From: Bacteroidota bacterium
Lineage (GTDB): Bacteria; Bacteroidota; Bacteroidia; Bacteroidales; CAIWKO01
DNA: 64,000 bases
Direction: 5' to 3'
Assembly (NCBI GenBank): GCA_037133915.1
Contig: JBAXND010000004.1
Span: 1 to 64,000 of the forward strand
Part shown: positions 8,618-18,600 of the stretch, in pieces
Layout: the number at the start of each line of letters is the position of its first letter
How positions within the stretch are numbered: the stretch's first letter is position 1
Translations under genes and position numbers: made by a program
Notes under the pieces: generated by a model
Databases searched by the model: none
What the model was told of the DNA's origin: nothing
What the model saw: the letters and a program-made list of their open reading frames with translations, nothing else

Positions 8618-8652
8618 GTTAATAATGGTTAAGAAGTGTTAACAAATGTTAA
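8618..8652. promoter_or_regulatory. Four GTTAA repeats at exact 10-bp spacing: candidate operator
   Basis: GTTAA occurs at 8618, 8628, 8638 and 8648, that is, once per helical turn on one DNA face, 43-77 nt before the sensor-kinase start codon. OmpR-family regulators bind head-to-tail direct repeats with about this spacing, and one is encoded in the same operon. Autoregulation by that response regulator is an inference. Confidence 0.5.
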
Positions 8653-8694
8653 ACCGCCCTACATTAAAGCATTTCCGAATAATACGAGGAATAG

Positions 8695-10359
8695 ATGAAT
8701 AAAAAAGTTCTGTTGTTTATAATCGTGATAATGGTGATTGCACTATTGGTACTTGTTGCTATACAGGCATACTGGATAAAAAATGCTATTGCAATAAAAG
8801 AAGCCAATTTCAGCAGAAACGTGAAAGAATCCATGTCAACAGTTATCTATAAACTGGAGAAGATGGAGGTTACGGACCGCATTCGCACTAAAATGCACGG
8901 GAACAAACAGGGTCGAAAGCTAGTAAATACAATCGATTCCATCAACCAGATTTTCAACAAAGAATTGGAAGCCAATGCCGGTGACTCATCCCGGCCGTCA
9001 CAAAATATTTTCAATGTTACCAGCGAAAAGATACGTGTTGTAGTTCTGCAGGAGCATACGGGTGAAATAATAAAACGATATGATACCAGTTACATCACGA
9101 TACAGAAAAAGGGAGATATCGACAATTTAAACAACGACCTTTTTTCAGAAACATCAAATTCGAATTATAACATTGACAGTGTTACTGCAAATAAATTCCT
9201 CAATGTTGAGAATAAAATCAACAAGTATTTAGATAAAACATCCCTTGTAAATGATGTTTTTGAGGACATGTTTAATTTAAAGCATTATTCAGCAATAGAA
9301 AACAGGCTCAATTTTGCCTTACTCGATTCGTTGATAAATAATGAGCTTAAAAATAACGGTATTTATACTGATTATGAGTTTGGGGTTTATGACCCCTTGC
9401 GCAACGTGATGGTTCCCTATGCTGCGCGGTCAGATAGTAATGTGAGCTATCATAAAGAATTATTGGAACATGGCTATTCATATAATATGTTTCCGCGCGA
9501 TTTGTTCATGACACCTGAGTATATTCTCATCTATTTTCCGCACCGCGGGGCATATCTCCTATCACAGTTGTGGCAAATGATTGTTCTTTCTTCGCTGCTT
9601 GTACTCGTTATTACACTATCGTTTATCTACACCATTGTAACCATATTCAAGCAGAAAAGGCTTTCGGAAATGAAGAATGACTTCATCAACAATATGACGC
9701 ATGAATTTAAAACGCCCATATCAACCATCGCACTGGCGTGTGAAGCCCTGGACGACAGGGATATCAGCCGGTCGGAGCCGATGCAAAAAAAATACATCAG
9801 TGTTATAAACGAGGAAAATAAGCGGCTGGGCACCATGGCCGAAAAAATTCTGCAAACGGCTGTTATTGATAAAGGACAGGTTAACCTGCATTTTGAGCTT
9901 ATTAATATTCACCAAACTATTGATGATCTTATCACAAACATGCATCTTCAGGCAGAAGCAAAAGACGGCAAAATTATTACCGATTTCCATGCCCGCAATT
10001 ATTATCTGAAAGCTGATAAAACACACCTGATTAATGTAATGTATAACCTGATAGACAATGCCATAAAATACACGCCCGGCAAACCGCTGGTTAAAGTAAA
10101 AACACAAAACAGTCCGACCGGAATTTTAATCACGGTTGAAGACAATGGCATAGGCATCAGTAAAGCAAATCAAAGTAAGGTTTTTGAAAAATTATTCCGG
10201 GTTTCAACCGGAAATCTGCATGATGTAAAAGGATTTGGACTTGGCTTGCATTATGTAAAGACAATCGTTGAAATGCATCACGGAACCGTAATCATAGAAA
10301 GCGAAATTAAAAAAGGCACCCGAGTTAAGATTAATCTACCATTCGGAAATAAAAATTAA
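8695..10359 (+). CDS. Membrane sensor histidine kinase (RprX-like)
   Basis: The 554-residue product has a transmembrane helix at about 5-27, a periplasmic sensor region of about 260 residues, and a second helix at about 290-315. The HisKA domain contains NNMTHEFKTPISTIAL with the phospho-acceptor His at 336. The ATPase domain shows the N box (NLIDNAIKYTPG), G1 (VEDNGIGI) and a later GFGLGLHYV. The architecture and N-terminus resemble Bacteroides RprX. The response regulator gene follows 6 nt downstream. The signal sensed is unknown. A GTTAA array upstream may bind the partner regulator. Confidence 0.93.
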   Translation: MNKKVLLFIIVIMVIALLVLVAIQAYWIKNAIAIKEANFSRNVKESMSTVIYKLEKMEVTDRIRTKMHGNKQGRKLVNTIDSINQIFNKELEANAGDSSRPSQNIFNVTSEKIRVVVLQEHTGEIIKRYDTSYITIQKKGDIDNLNNDLFSETSNSNYNIDSVTANKFLNVENKINKYLDKTSLVNDVFEDMFNLKHYSAIENRLNFALLDSLINNELKNNGIYTDYEFGVYDPLRNVMVPYAARSDSNVSYHKELLEHGYSYNMFPRDLFMTPEYILIYFPHRGAYLLSQLWQMIVLSSLLVLVITLSFIYTIVTIFKQKRLSEMKNDFINNMTHEFKTPISTIALACEALDDRDISRSEPMQKKYISVINEENKRLGTMAEKILQTAVIDKGQVNLHFELINIHQTIDDLITNMHLQAEAKDGKIITDFHARNYYLKADKTHLINVMYNLIDNAIKYTPGKPLVKVKTQNSPTGILITVEDNGIGISKANQSKVFEKLFRVSTGNLHDVKGFGLGLHYVKTIVEMHHGTVIIESEIKKGTRVKINLPFGNKN

Positions 10360-10365
10360 TGCAAT

Positions 10366-11076
10366 ATGGTAAAACAGAATATCAGGATACTACTTGCCGA
10401 AGATGACAAAAATCTGGGCGAATTGCTGAAAACATATCTTGAAGCCAAAGGCTATCCTACTGTATTGACTGCGAACGGAGAGGAAGCCTATGATTTTTTC
10501 ATCAAAGAAACATTTAATTTCTGCATCCTTGACATTATGATGCCGTTAAAAGATGGGTTTACGTTAGCTCGAGAGATACGAAAACGCGATAAAAAAATAC
10601 CGATATTATTCCTTTCGGCGAAATCAATGCAGGATGATATTTTAAAAGGATTCCAGATAGGTGCCGACGATTATATTACCAAGCCATTCAGTATGGAAGT
10701 TCTGCTGATGCGAATGAATGCTATCCTCCGCCGTACAAGTGTTCAGGAAAAGGCAAGTCCGGACAGCAATCAGTTTTCGCTGGGCGACTATATTTTTGAT
10801 CATAACCGACAGCTGCTGACTATTCGGGATAAGGAGCAAAAGCTCACCAGTAAAGAAGCTGACCTGTTAAAATTACTTTGTGAAAACGCAAACGAAGTAC
10901 TTGACCGCAGCGTTGCGCTGAAAGAAATCTGGAAAGATGACAGCTATTTCAACGCCAGAAGCATGGATGTATATATCACAAAACTCAGAAAATTTCTTAA
11001 GGAAGATAGCAGCGTTGAATTGATTAACGTTCATGGAATAGGATTTAAAATTGTGGGCAATATCATACCTGTCTGA
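10366..11076 (+). CDS. OmpR/PhoB-family response regulator (RprY-like)
   Basis: The 236-residue product has a receiver domain (about 1-120) with the acidic pair in LLAEDDKN and the phospho-acceptor Asp at residue 56 in CILDIMMPLKDGF. The switch Lys lies in DDYITKPFS. A winged-helix DNA-binding domain follows (about 140-232) with LTSKEADLLKLLCEN and SMDVYITKLRKFL. It is cotranscribed with the upstream kinase, whose target it should be. By family knowledge it resembles Bacteroides RprY. It is a candidate binder of the GTTAA repeats. Confidence 0.94.
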   Translation: MVKQNIRILLAEDDKNLGELLKTYLEAKGYPTVLTANGEEAYDFFIKETFNFCILDIMMPLKDGFTLAREIRKRDKKIPILFLSAKSMQDDILKGFQIGADDYITKPFSMEVLLMRMNAILRRTSVQEKASPDSNQFSLGDYIFDHNRQLLTIRDKEQKLTSKEADLLKLLCENANEVLDRSVALKEIWKDDSYFNARSMDVYITKLRKFLKEDSSVELINVHGIGFKIVGNIIPV

Positions 11077-11149
11077 AAAGTGCAATAGTTAATATTTTTT
11101 AGGTTTGTTGGCGTTAATTGTATAATTTTACAGACAGAATTAGCCTACG

Positions 11150-12907
11150 ATGGAAAAGCGGTGGATTTTAAAATCCGAGGGAGATAAAGTTACGGTCGAA
11201 GGGCTGGCAAAACAACTCAATGTTGATAAACAGATTGCCGCCCTATTGGTTCAGCGTGGCATTACCGGCTTTGATGAAGCTAAAGCTTTCTTCAGACCGC
11301 AAATGGCAGAATTGCATGATCCTTTTTTAATGAAGGACATGGACCTGGCTATCAGCCGTATTGAAAAGGCGATTGCCGAAAATGAGCACATCTTAGTTTA
11401 TGGCGATTATGACGTTGATGGAACTTCCGCTGTTGCACTGGTTTATTCATTCCTGAAAAAGCATTATCCGCACGTTGATTTCTATATTCCTGACCGGTAT
11501 TCTGAAGGTTATGGCATCTCTATACAGGGAATTGATTTTGCAAGTCAGAATAACTTCAAACTCATCATTGCTCTCGACTGCGGGATTAAAGCTGTTGAGA
11601 AAGTGGCCTATGCTTCTGAAAAAGGTGTTGATTTTATTATCTGTGACCATCACAGACCGGGCGCTGAACTGCCTAATGCTTGCGCAGTACTCGACCCAAA
11701 AAGAGGCGATTGCAGCTATCCGTACGAAGAACTTTCCGGTTGCGGCATCGGATTTAAGCTTATTCAGGCTTTTGCGATGAAAAACAACATTGGTACCGAA
11801 GATGTGTATCGCTATCTAGATTTGGTTGCAATCAGTATTGCCTCAGATATTGTTCTGATAACGGGAGAAAATAGAATACTTGCGTATTACGGACTCAAAT
11901 TACTGAATTCAGACCCGCGTCCCGGAATAGAAGCCATTCTTTTATACAGCGGCATCAAACGCCGGACCCTGGCACCGGACGATAACTTAGATTTTATTTT
12001 TAATCGACAGCTTAACATCAATGATTTGGTGTTTCTTATCGGTCCCAGAATAAACGCCGCCGGCAGAATGGAAAGTGGTCGCAATTCAGTTGAATTACTC
12101 ATTTCTCCGAATATTGAAGAAGCATTTGGGATAGGCAAACACATCGATAATTATAATACCGAGCGCCGAAGCCTCGACAGCCTCACAACGATTCAGGCGA
12201 TCGAGATGATTTCAAACGACGAGGTGCTTCTTAGGAATAAATCAACGGTTGTTTACAGACCCGAATGGCATAAAGGTGTTATTGGAATTGTTGCATCGCG
12301 CCTTACCGAATCGTTTTATCGGCCCACCATTGTTCTTACAAATTCCAATGGACTGATTTGCGGCTCTGCCCGCTCGGTCAAAGATTTTGATATTTATGAT
12401 GCCATTGATGCCTGCTCGGACCTGCTCGAACACTTTGGTGGACACAAATATGCCGCCGGCCTTTCGTTGAAGCCCGAGAATTTAACGCAGTTCATCAGTC
12501 GATTTGAAGATATCGTGTGTTCAACAATTACCGAAGACATGATGGTGCCGGAAGTTGAAGTTGACACCGAACTCGACTTAAAGCAGATAAATTCTAAGTT
12601 CTATCGCATTATCCAGCAGTTTGCTCCATTTGGCCCCGGTAATATGGCACCGGTATTTCTTTCTCGTGGTGTTGTAGATATAGGAACTGCAAGGGTTGTA
12701 GGCAAAAATCATCTTAAACTCAATATCACACATCCCACCATTTCAGGGCTTCCGCTGCCGGCTATCGCTTTTCAGTATGGCGAACTTTATGACTATATAA
12801 GAAGTGGAAACACCTTTGATATCTGCTATCACATCGAAGAAAATGAATGGAACGGAAATGTTACGCTTCAACTGAATATCAAGGATATTAAGATAAAAAC
12901 CGTCTGA
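11150..12907 (+). CDS. recJ: Single-stranded-DNA-specific exonuclease RecJ
   Basis: The 585-residue product has the DHH-phosphoesterase motifs: motif I DYDVDG (86-91), DCG at about 143-145 and DHH at 166-168. The DHHA1 region contains SGRNS earlier and FGGHKYAAGLSL near residue 435, and an OB-like C-terminal domain follows. RecJ degrades single-stranded DNA 5' to 3' in recombination and repair. The length is normal. It is on the same strand as the two-component genes with a 73-nt gap, so it may have its own promoter. Confidence 0.96.
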   Translation: MEKRWILKSEGDKVTVEGLAKQLNVDKQIAALLVQRGITGFDEAKAFFRPQMAELHDPFLMKDMDLAISRIEKAIAENEHILVYGDYDVDGTSAVALVYSFLKKHYPHVDFYIPDRYSEGYGISIQGIDFASQNNFKLIIALDCGIKAVEKVAYASEKGVDFIICDHHRPGAELPNACAVLDPKRGDCSYPYEELSGCGIGFKLIQAFAMKNNIGTEDVYRYLDLVAISIASDIVLITGENRILAYYGLKLLNSDPRPGIEAILLYSGIKRRTLAPDDNLDFIFNRQLNINDLVFLIGPRINAAGRMESGRNSVELLISPNIEEAFGIGKHIDNYNTERRSLDSLTTIQAIEMISNDEVLLRNKSTVVYRPEWHKGVIGIVASRLTESFYRPTIVLTNSNGLICGSARSVKDFDIYDAIDACSDLLEHFGGHKYAAGLSLKPENLTQFISRFEDIVCSTITEDMMVPEVEVDTELDLKQINSKFYRIIQQFAPFGPGNMAPVFLSRGVVDIGTARVVGKNHLKLNITHPTISGLPLPAIAFQYGELYDYIRSGNTFDICYHIEENEWNGNVTLQLNIKDIKIKTV

Positions 12908-12958
12908 GGTCACCACACTGGAAAAAAACGCAGCGAACAGTGGGGAATAATACCCTGT

Positions 12959-12981
12959 GATCCCTCGACAAGCTCGGGATC
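12959..12981. repeat. Short intergenic hairpin after recJ
   Basis: GATCC/GGATC arms plus an inner CGA/TCG pairing, with a two-base bulge, enclose the loop CAAGC at 12959-12981. It lies between the convergent ends of recJ and the T9SS pseudogene. No T-run follows, so it looks like a dispersed repeat rather than a terminator. Confidence 0.4.
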
Positions 12982-13011
12982 AGTTCGACTTAATGATTTC
13001 GGTTCGCAAAA

Positions 13012-14270
13012 TCACAGCCTCATTGATTTTACAATTACAATTTTCTGTTCGCCAAGCACAAGGCCGTTATTAATTACTTTGCAGTAATAGAATCCTGCAT
13101 TTATTCCTTTCAGATTTATCTGATGTTTTGAAATGCCCGTTTCAATGGCTTCAACCAATACTTTTTGACCTGTAAGATCGTAAAGTTCTACGATCGCATT
13201 TTCGAAATTTCCATTTTTAAACTCAATGGTTACTATATCCGCAGCCGGATTTGGATACACTTTAATATTGCGTTCATTTTGCTTTTCAGCAACAGATGCT
13301 ACCGGATCTACAAAAACGGTTATAGAATCTGATGTCATTTGAAAGTACTCGTCAATTACGGTAAGCGTATAAGTAGTGGTTTGCTGTGGCGCAGCCGTAG
13401 GCGTCCCAATGGTATTCGAGTTCAATGCCGCCGCCGGCGACCAGCTATACTGCCGTGCAGGGCTGGCATCGGTGCCTAACTGAACACTATCGCCCAAACT
13501 TATGTGCAGGTTTTTACCCCCTGCATTGGCACGGTAATCAAATCCGGTGCAGTCATATAAAGAAACCATATCAAGGTAATAAAATGCCTCATCGTAAGTT
13601 AAGTCGGTTGCATGAGGTTCCGGTATAATGTAATCAGATTGATAGTCATTTAAGAAATTTCCAATAGTAAGATATCTTCCCCACCAACAGCCACGAAACT
13701 CCCTGTAAAAAGCTGCCAACCAGTCTTATCAGATAAAAAGCGACCTTCCGGATTTCTTATCTGTGGAATGAATGTAAAATTCTCACTTCCATTTTGGTAA
13801 ATTGCAGTATCAGAGAAATACACTCCAATATCATCTGTCGCTCTCATTGCGGAATCACCACAAGATAGCCATGCACTAAAACAATAACGATGTCCCGCTT
13901 CTAGGTTTTGTGTTAATTCAACTTGTAAGTATTCTCTCCAAAGCATCGAGGCCGTGTCACCAACAATGGCAATTAAGGTATATGCATTGCCTTCATAAGG
14001 ATATTGATACCCGTCGAAATTCAGTGGCACAGAGCTATACTGATTACAATACGATGTCAAATAATAATTAGGATTTCCACCGCCCCAATTTGGCGCTGGG
14101 CTTATCCAACTGTCAGGCCACAGAAGACTGTCGGCAGGATTAAAAGGGCAAGGTTCAGTGCCATGATTTTGCTCAAAACTTGGGTTTGGCACCAGATTCA
14201 TTTGTGAAAAAGCAAGTTCCGTTATCAGAAAAGCCGACAAAAAGACCATTATGGCTTTTGTTTTATTCAT
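13012..14270 (-). pseudogene. T9SS cargo protein gene, frameshifted tandem paralogue
   Basis: Two reading frames, 13650-14270 (N-terminal part, signal peptide ending LAFSQ) and 13012-13719 (C-terminal part), together match the intact neighbour at 14343-15596 from end to end. At 13676-13682 this copy reads CTTCCCC where the neighbour has CTTTCCCC. Restoring the missing base on the minus strand turns GGEDILL into GGERYLT and joins the frames into about 419 residues. The domains would be NLVPNPSFE-type N-terminal sandwich, a PKD-like segment and a T9SS type A tail (VYPNPAADIVTIEF). The first frame stops soon after the lesion, so neither fragment has both a signal peptide and a sorting tail. A sequencing error remains possible. 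Confidence 0.8.
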
Positions 14271-14305
14271 TGTACTTTTTTTTACATGTGAAGAGTGAAA
14301 AACGC

Positions 14306-14326
14306 CTGTCCGCCTGTGGCGGGAAC
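14306..14326. repeat. Short GC-rich intergenic hairpin
   Basis: CCGCC (14310-14314) and GGCGG (14318-14322) are separated by TGT in the 72-base gap between the two tandem paralogues. It has no T-run. It is GC-rich in an AT-rich setting, as expected of a dispersed intergenic motif. Confidence 0.35.
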
Positions 14327-14342
14327 AGTGAATAATTTTATC

Positions 14343-15596
14343 CTACTTTACGATTACTATTTTCTGTTCGCCATACATAAGCCCGTTATTAATTACTTTG
14401 CAGTAATAGAATCCGGCATTCATCTCTTTCAGATTTATCTGATGTTTCGAGCTGCCGCTTTCAATGGTTTCAACCAACACTTTTTGACCAGTAAGGTCGT
14501 ACAGTTCTACGATTGCATTTTCGAAAATTCCATTTTTAAACTCAATGGTTACTATATCCGCAGCCGGATTTGGATACACTTTAATATTGCGTTCATTTTG
14601 CTTTTCAGCAACAGATGCTACCGGATCTACAAAAACGGTTATAGAATCTGATGTCATTTGAAAGTACTCGTCAATTACGGTAAGCGTATAAGTAGTGGTT
14701 TGCTGTGGCGCAGCCGTAGGCGTCCCAATGGTATTCGAGTTCAATGCCGCCGCCGGCGACCAGCTATACTGCCGTGCAGGGCTGGCATCGGTGCCTAACT
14801 GAACACTATCGCCCAAACTTATGTGCAGGTTTTTACCCCCTGCATTGGCACGGTAATCAAATCCGGTGCAGTCATATAAAGAAACCATATCAAGGTAATA
14901 AGCGCCCACGCTTGTCCAACCAACATCATTTGAATGTGGTTGCGGTGTAATATAATTGGTATGAAAATCGTCTAAAAAATTACCGATAGTAATATATCTT
15001 TCCCCGCCAACAGCAACGAAACTCCCCGAAAAAAGTTGCCAGTTGGCTTTATCATCCAAATAGCGACCTTCCGGATTCCTTATCTGTGGTGTAACTGGAA
15101 AATTTTTCCCATCATATTTATAAATAGCAGTGTCAGAAAAATAAACGCCAATATCATCAGTTACTTTGGCGGCCGAATCGCTAGATGACATCCAAGCGCT
15201 GAAACAGTAACGGTGCCCGCTTCTTAAAGTATCTAATAATACCGTTTGCAAATATTCCCTGTATGGAGCGTGACCCGCTGCTGTATCAGATACAAGACCT
15301 ATCATTGTGTAAGCATCACCTTCATAAGGAAATTGAATACCGGCATAATTTGAAGGGACTGAACTATATTGGTTACAACACCAACTGATTAAATAATCAG
15401 GGTCGCCATCACCAACCGAAGCCGGGCTTACCCAATAATTCGGCCATGGAATACTATCCAAATTATTAAATGGACATGGCCATTCACCATGGCTCTCCTC
15501 AAAACTTGGGTTTGGCACCAGATTCACTTGTGAAAATGATGTATTCACAAGCAGAATCATGAACATAGCAATCATTATGGTTGCCGGTTTTCTCAT
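14343..15596 (-). CDS. T9SS cargo protein with NPSFE-type N-terminal domain
   Basis: The 417-residue product has a signal peptide (about 1-22, ending TSFSQ). NLVPNPSFEESHG opens a domain of about 230 residues that includes GHRYCFSAWMSSSDSA and DDIGVYFSDTAIY. This is a jelly-roll-like, possibly carbohydrate-binding module recurrent in Bacteroidota exoproteins. Next is a PKD-like or 'SPT' segment (SWSPAAALNSN, TTYTLTVIDEYFQ), then a T9SS type A sorting domain starting VYPNPAADIVTIEF and ending EQKIVIVK. It should be exported and surface-attached. The gene is the intact copy of a tandem pair; 372 bp (14530-14901) are identical to 13211-13582. Function is unknown. Confidence 0.85.
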   Translation of the reverse strand: MRKPATIMIAMFMILLVNTSFSQVNLVPNPSFEESHGEWPCPFNNLDSIPWPNYWVSPASVGDGDPDYLISWCCNQYSSVPSNYAGIQFPYEGDAYTMIGLVSDTAAGHAPYREYLQTVLLDTLRSGHRYCFSAWMSSSDSAAKVTDDIGVYFSDTAIYKYDGKNFPVTPQIRNPEGRYLDDKANWQLFSGSFVAVGGERYITIGNFLDDFHTNYITPQPHSNDVGWTSVGAYYLDMVSLYDCTGFDYRANAGGKNLHISLGDSVQLGTDASPARQYSWSPAAALNSNTIGTPTAAPQQTTTYTLTVIDEYFQMTSDSITVFVDPVASVAEKQNERNIKVYPNPAADIVTIEFKNGIFENAIVELYDLTGQKVLVETIESGSSKHQINLKEMNAGFYYCKVINNGLMYGEQKIVIVK

Positions 15597-15662
15597 TGCT
15601 TCTATTAATTTTTAAAGATAATACCAATCTTAACCAAATGCAAACAAAAGGTTAAAATACAT

Positions 15663-18600
15663 CTATTTAACTATTACAATTTTATTTTTGCTGAGTATTA
15701 TTCCGCCCTTAATCAGGTTGCAGAAATACACCCCGTTGCTAATTTCACTGAGCAGAATAGAATTCATGCCCTCATTCACGAAGCCTATTTTTTTCACCAT
15801 TACGCCCATTACATCATACACCTCCATGCTCATGGGCACTCCGAGCGCAATCCCCGAAACTTCCACGTTTATTACCTCGGCGGCAGGGTTTGGATATATG
15901 CTTATTTGAATAGCTGCATTTTCTGAAACAGTATCTTCAGCCTTTTGGGTGCTGATTTTACGATTTTCAATTATGCGCAGCTCTTCACATTCATTCAAAT
16001 ACTCGGTGTTAAAACTATCAACAATTGCTAATAGCGTACGGGCGCGATATACTGCCTTGCCATCGGTAAACGGGCAGCTTTGTGCCAACGCTCTCAGTTC
16101 ACTTACTTCAGCTTCGGTAAATGGGCTGTTGCCGTTGCAGTGGTTCAGTTCTATTTCATTCACCCGCCTCTCATTCGCTTCTATTACATTCGTATCGGGC
16201 ACCCTATTATTTAGAACAGCTGCCACAGAGCAATTTCCTTCGCGTATGGCTGCCAAGGCAGAGTCGAGCAAGCCCATAGCGGTGGGTTCGGTACTATTGT
16301 AAAAAGCATCTAAAACAGGTTCAAGCGCCATCAGCGAATCGTATTTTACAATATTGCGCAGCGAGCGCTCTGCAGAGTATTCGGCAGCTTTATCGGTTGC
16401 TTGCAGCCCAACAGCTCCTTGTTCGGCAATGTCAGTAAGCTGCGCACTCTGAACGCTTGCAATCACAGGCCATCCGGCGCAAGGGTTGAGCGGCTGCATT
16501 ATATTTTGTGCTCCACCCATGCGCGAAAATGCAGAATAGAGTGGGTTATTTGGAGAAAAATGGATGAATAGAATGTATGGATTTATATTCGTGGTATTCT
16601 GGACATACAATGCAGAAGACCCGCCATAAGAAGAAAAACTCCACGTATCATACACACATCCGGTCCAGTTATTATTTGTTGGTTGTTGCATATTGCCCTG
16701 CTGCCCAATAATGCCCTGGGCATTGAGCACAAGTCCGTATCTACAATAATTCATATTATTATAAAACACTTTAGAATTCAGGCAGGAGTTGGCGGCCATA
16801 ATTGCCGTGTGTATATTATTAATATTATTTGCCAGTAAGGAAGTATTTTCGCTCATTTCAAAGGCTATCCCAAAGCTTTTCATACCTGTACCGGGTGCAG
16901 GATTGTTGTTGGTGCTTACATTGTTGCACTTTACCTTGGCACTCACGCAATTTTGCAGGTGTATGCCATAGGGAGTAAAGCTGCCACTTTTATTGGCAAT
17001 GGTGATGGTGTTGGCAGTAACCACCGGCAGTACGGCATTTTGAAGGCCAATTGCTTTATAGGCGTAAGTAGCGCCCACCACATTCATGGGGCCGATGGTC
17101 ATTTTTTCGTTCGCGCTGTTAGTACCATAAAATTTAATGCCATAGCGAAGAGTGTCGGGTACGCTGTAGGTCCAGCTGATATTGTTGTTTGATATTGTAC
17201 TGATGCTTTTGCCCGGCATGTACGCAAATACACCATTGCCGGCATTTGAAATAATATTGGCATCAACAAGCACGGTATTACTGTTTAGCACAGGCCCAAT
17301 ACCATTATAATAAACCGCATTTTGTTTTATTGTAGTAAACGTATTGTTCTTCACCTGAATATTCATACGTCGTTCGCAGTATATTCCTTCAAAGCAATTC
17401 GTAAATGTATTATTGAGCGCCTTCAGCGAAACACCCGGACCTATTGCCCAAATGGCTGCTTTGGTAAACTGGAGAGGTGCAGTCGTTATATTATTAAATG
17501 TATTTTGTATAATCTCCACGCCTGATTTGTATGAATAAATTCCGACATCAAGTTTATTAAACGTATTTGACGGACCAATTAAAACATAAGTGGTTGTATC
17601 AACTTTAACGCCGCAGTAACTTCGGTTATTATTGTAGGGCCAAAGCATTGAGGCGGCATTAGAGCATCGCACGAAATTTGTTTTAAAATAACTCGCTGTA
17701 TTTGCACCTTGTGATTTCACTAATAAACTGATATTATTCAAATCAAAAGTGCTGGATTCTTCTATCTGAAATATTCCGCCATTTTGTGAAACAACAGCAT
17801 TACGACCATCCTGCACCCAAGATTTGCCTAAGATTTTAAGAGTAGCTGTATTATCCGAAATATAAAATCCGTCCCACATATTTATTTTATCGCACGACTG
17901 CACCACCGAGCTTCTTTTAATGGTAACCGTACGTCCACTTTTAACAACAGCCTTTGCAAATGGCCCCATGTAGAAAGTGCAGCCATCAAAGGTGAGGTCC
18001 TCATCAAAATAAACGGTACCATTAATGATAATTTTCTTGTTTCCAACAAGTGTAATTCCATTAACGAGTGTTATCGTTTGGTCGAGCCAATTATAATCGG
18101 GGGTTCCGGGATAGGTACTAATACCGGCATCGCAGCATTGATATATGGTGATAGTATCAGAGTTTGAGCAGCCGTTCACTGGTTCGGTACCTTTTACGAT
18201 AAGATTTACACGCGGTGCACTGAATGGATTTTTCCAAACCACATTGAAGGTAGCCGGACCGTTAGGGTTTGAGTTTGAAAATGTCTCGCTTGCAGGAAAA
18301 GACCAATTATAGGTCCAACCCGTTGGCGGACTCACAACACTATATTGTAATGAAGCGCCCTGAACGCAATTATGGAATGATCCGATAAGCTGTGGTTGTG
18401 TGGGCAGCCCAACAACACCAACTGTAACGGTATCTATCTTGGTGCAACCATTTGCACTTGTAATAGTGCAAAAATAGGTTGTTGATGCAGATGGATTCAC
18501 TGTTATTGATTGTGTTGTCTGACCAGTGTTCCAAAGATATTGTGTCCCTCCCGCTACTGTAAGTATCGAGCTTTGACCCGGGCAAATCTGAGTCTGTGAG

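Larger units (their letters stand above)
8381..8694. other. Divergent intergenic region between pgi and the sensor-kinase gene
   Basis: This 314-base AT-rich spacer holds no convincing gene. It contains a probable leftward promoter for pgi (8436-8468), a perfect terminator-like palindrome (8473-8500) and an array of four GTTAA repeats (8618-8652) close to the sensor-kinase start. The first two are close enough that the palindrome could insulate the pgi promoter. Confidence 0.7.

Noticed and set aside
13650..13719. Programmed frameshift in the T9SS paralogue
   Set aside because: No slippery heptamer with a downstream pseudoknot is obvious; the sister copy simply has one more T, so a deletion or sequencing error is simpler.
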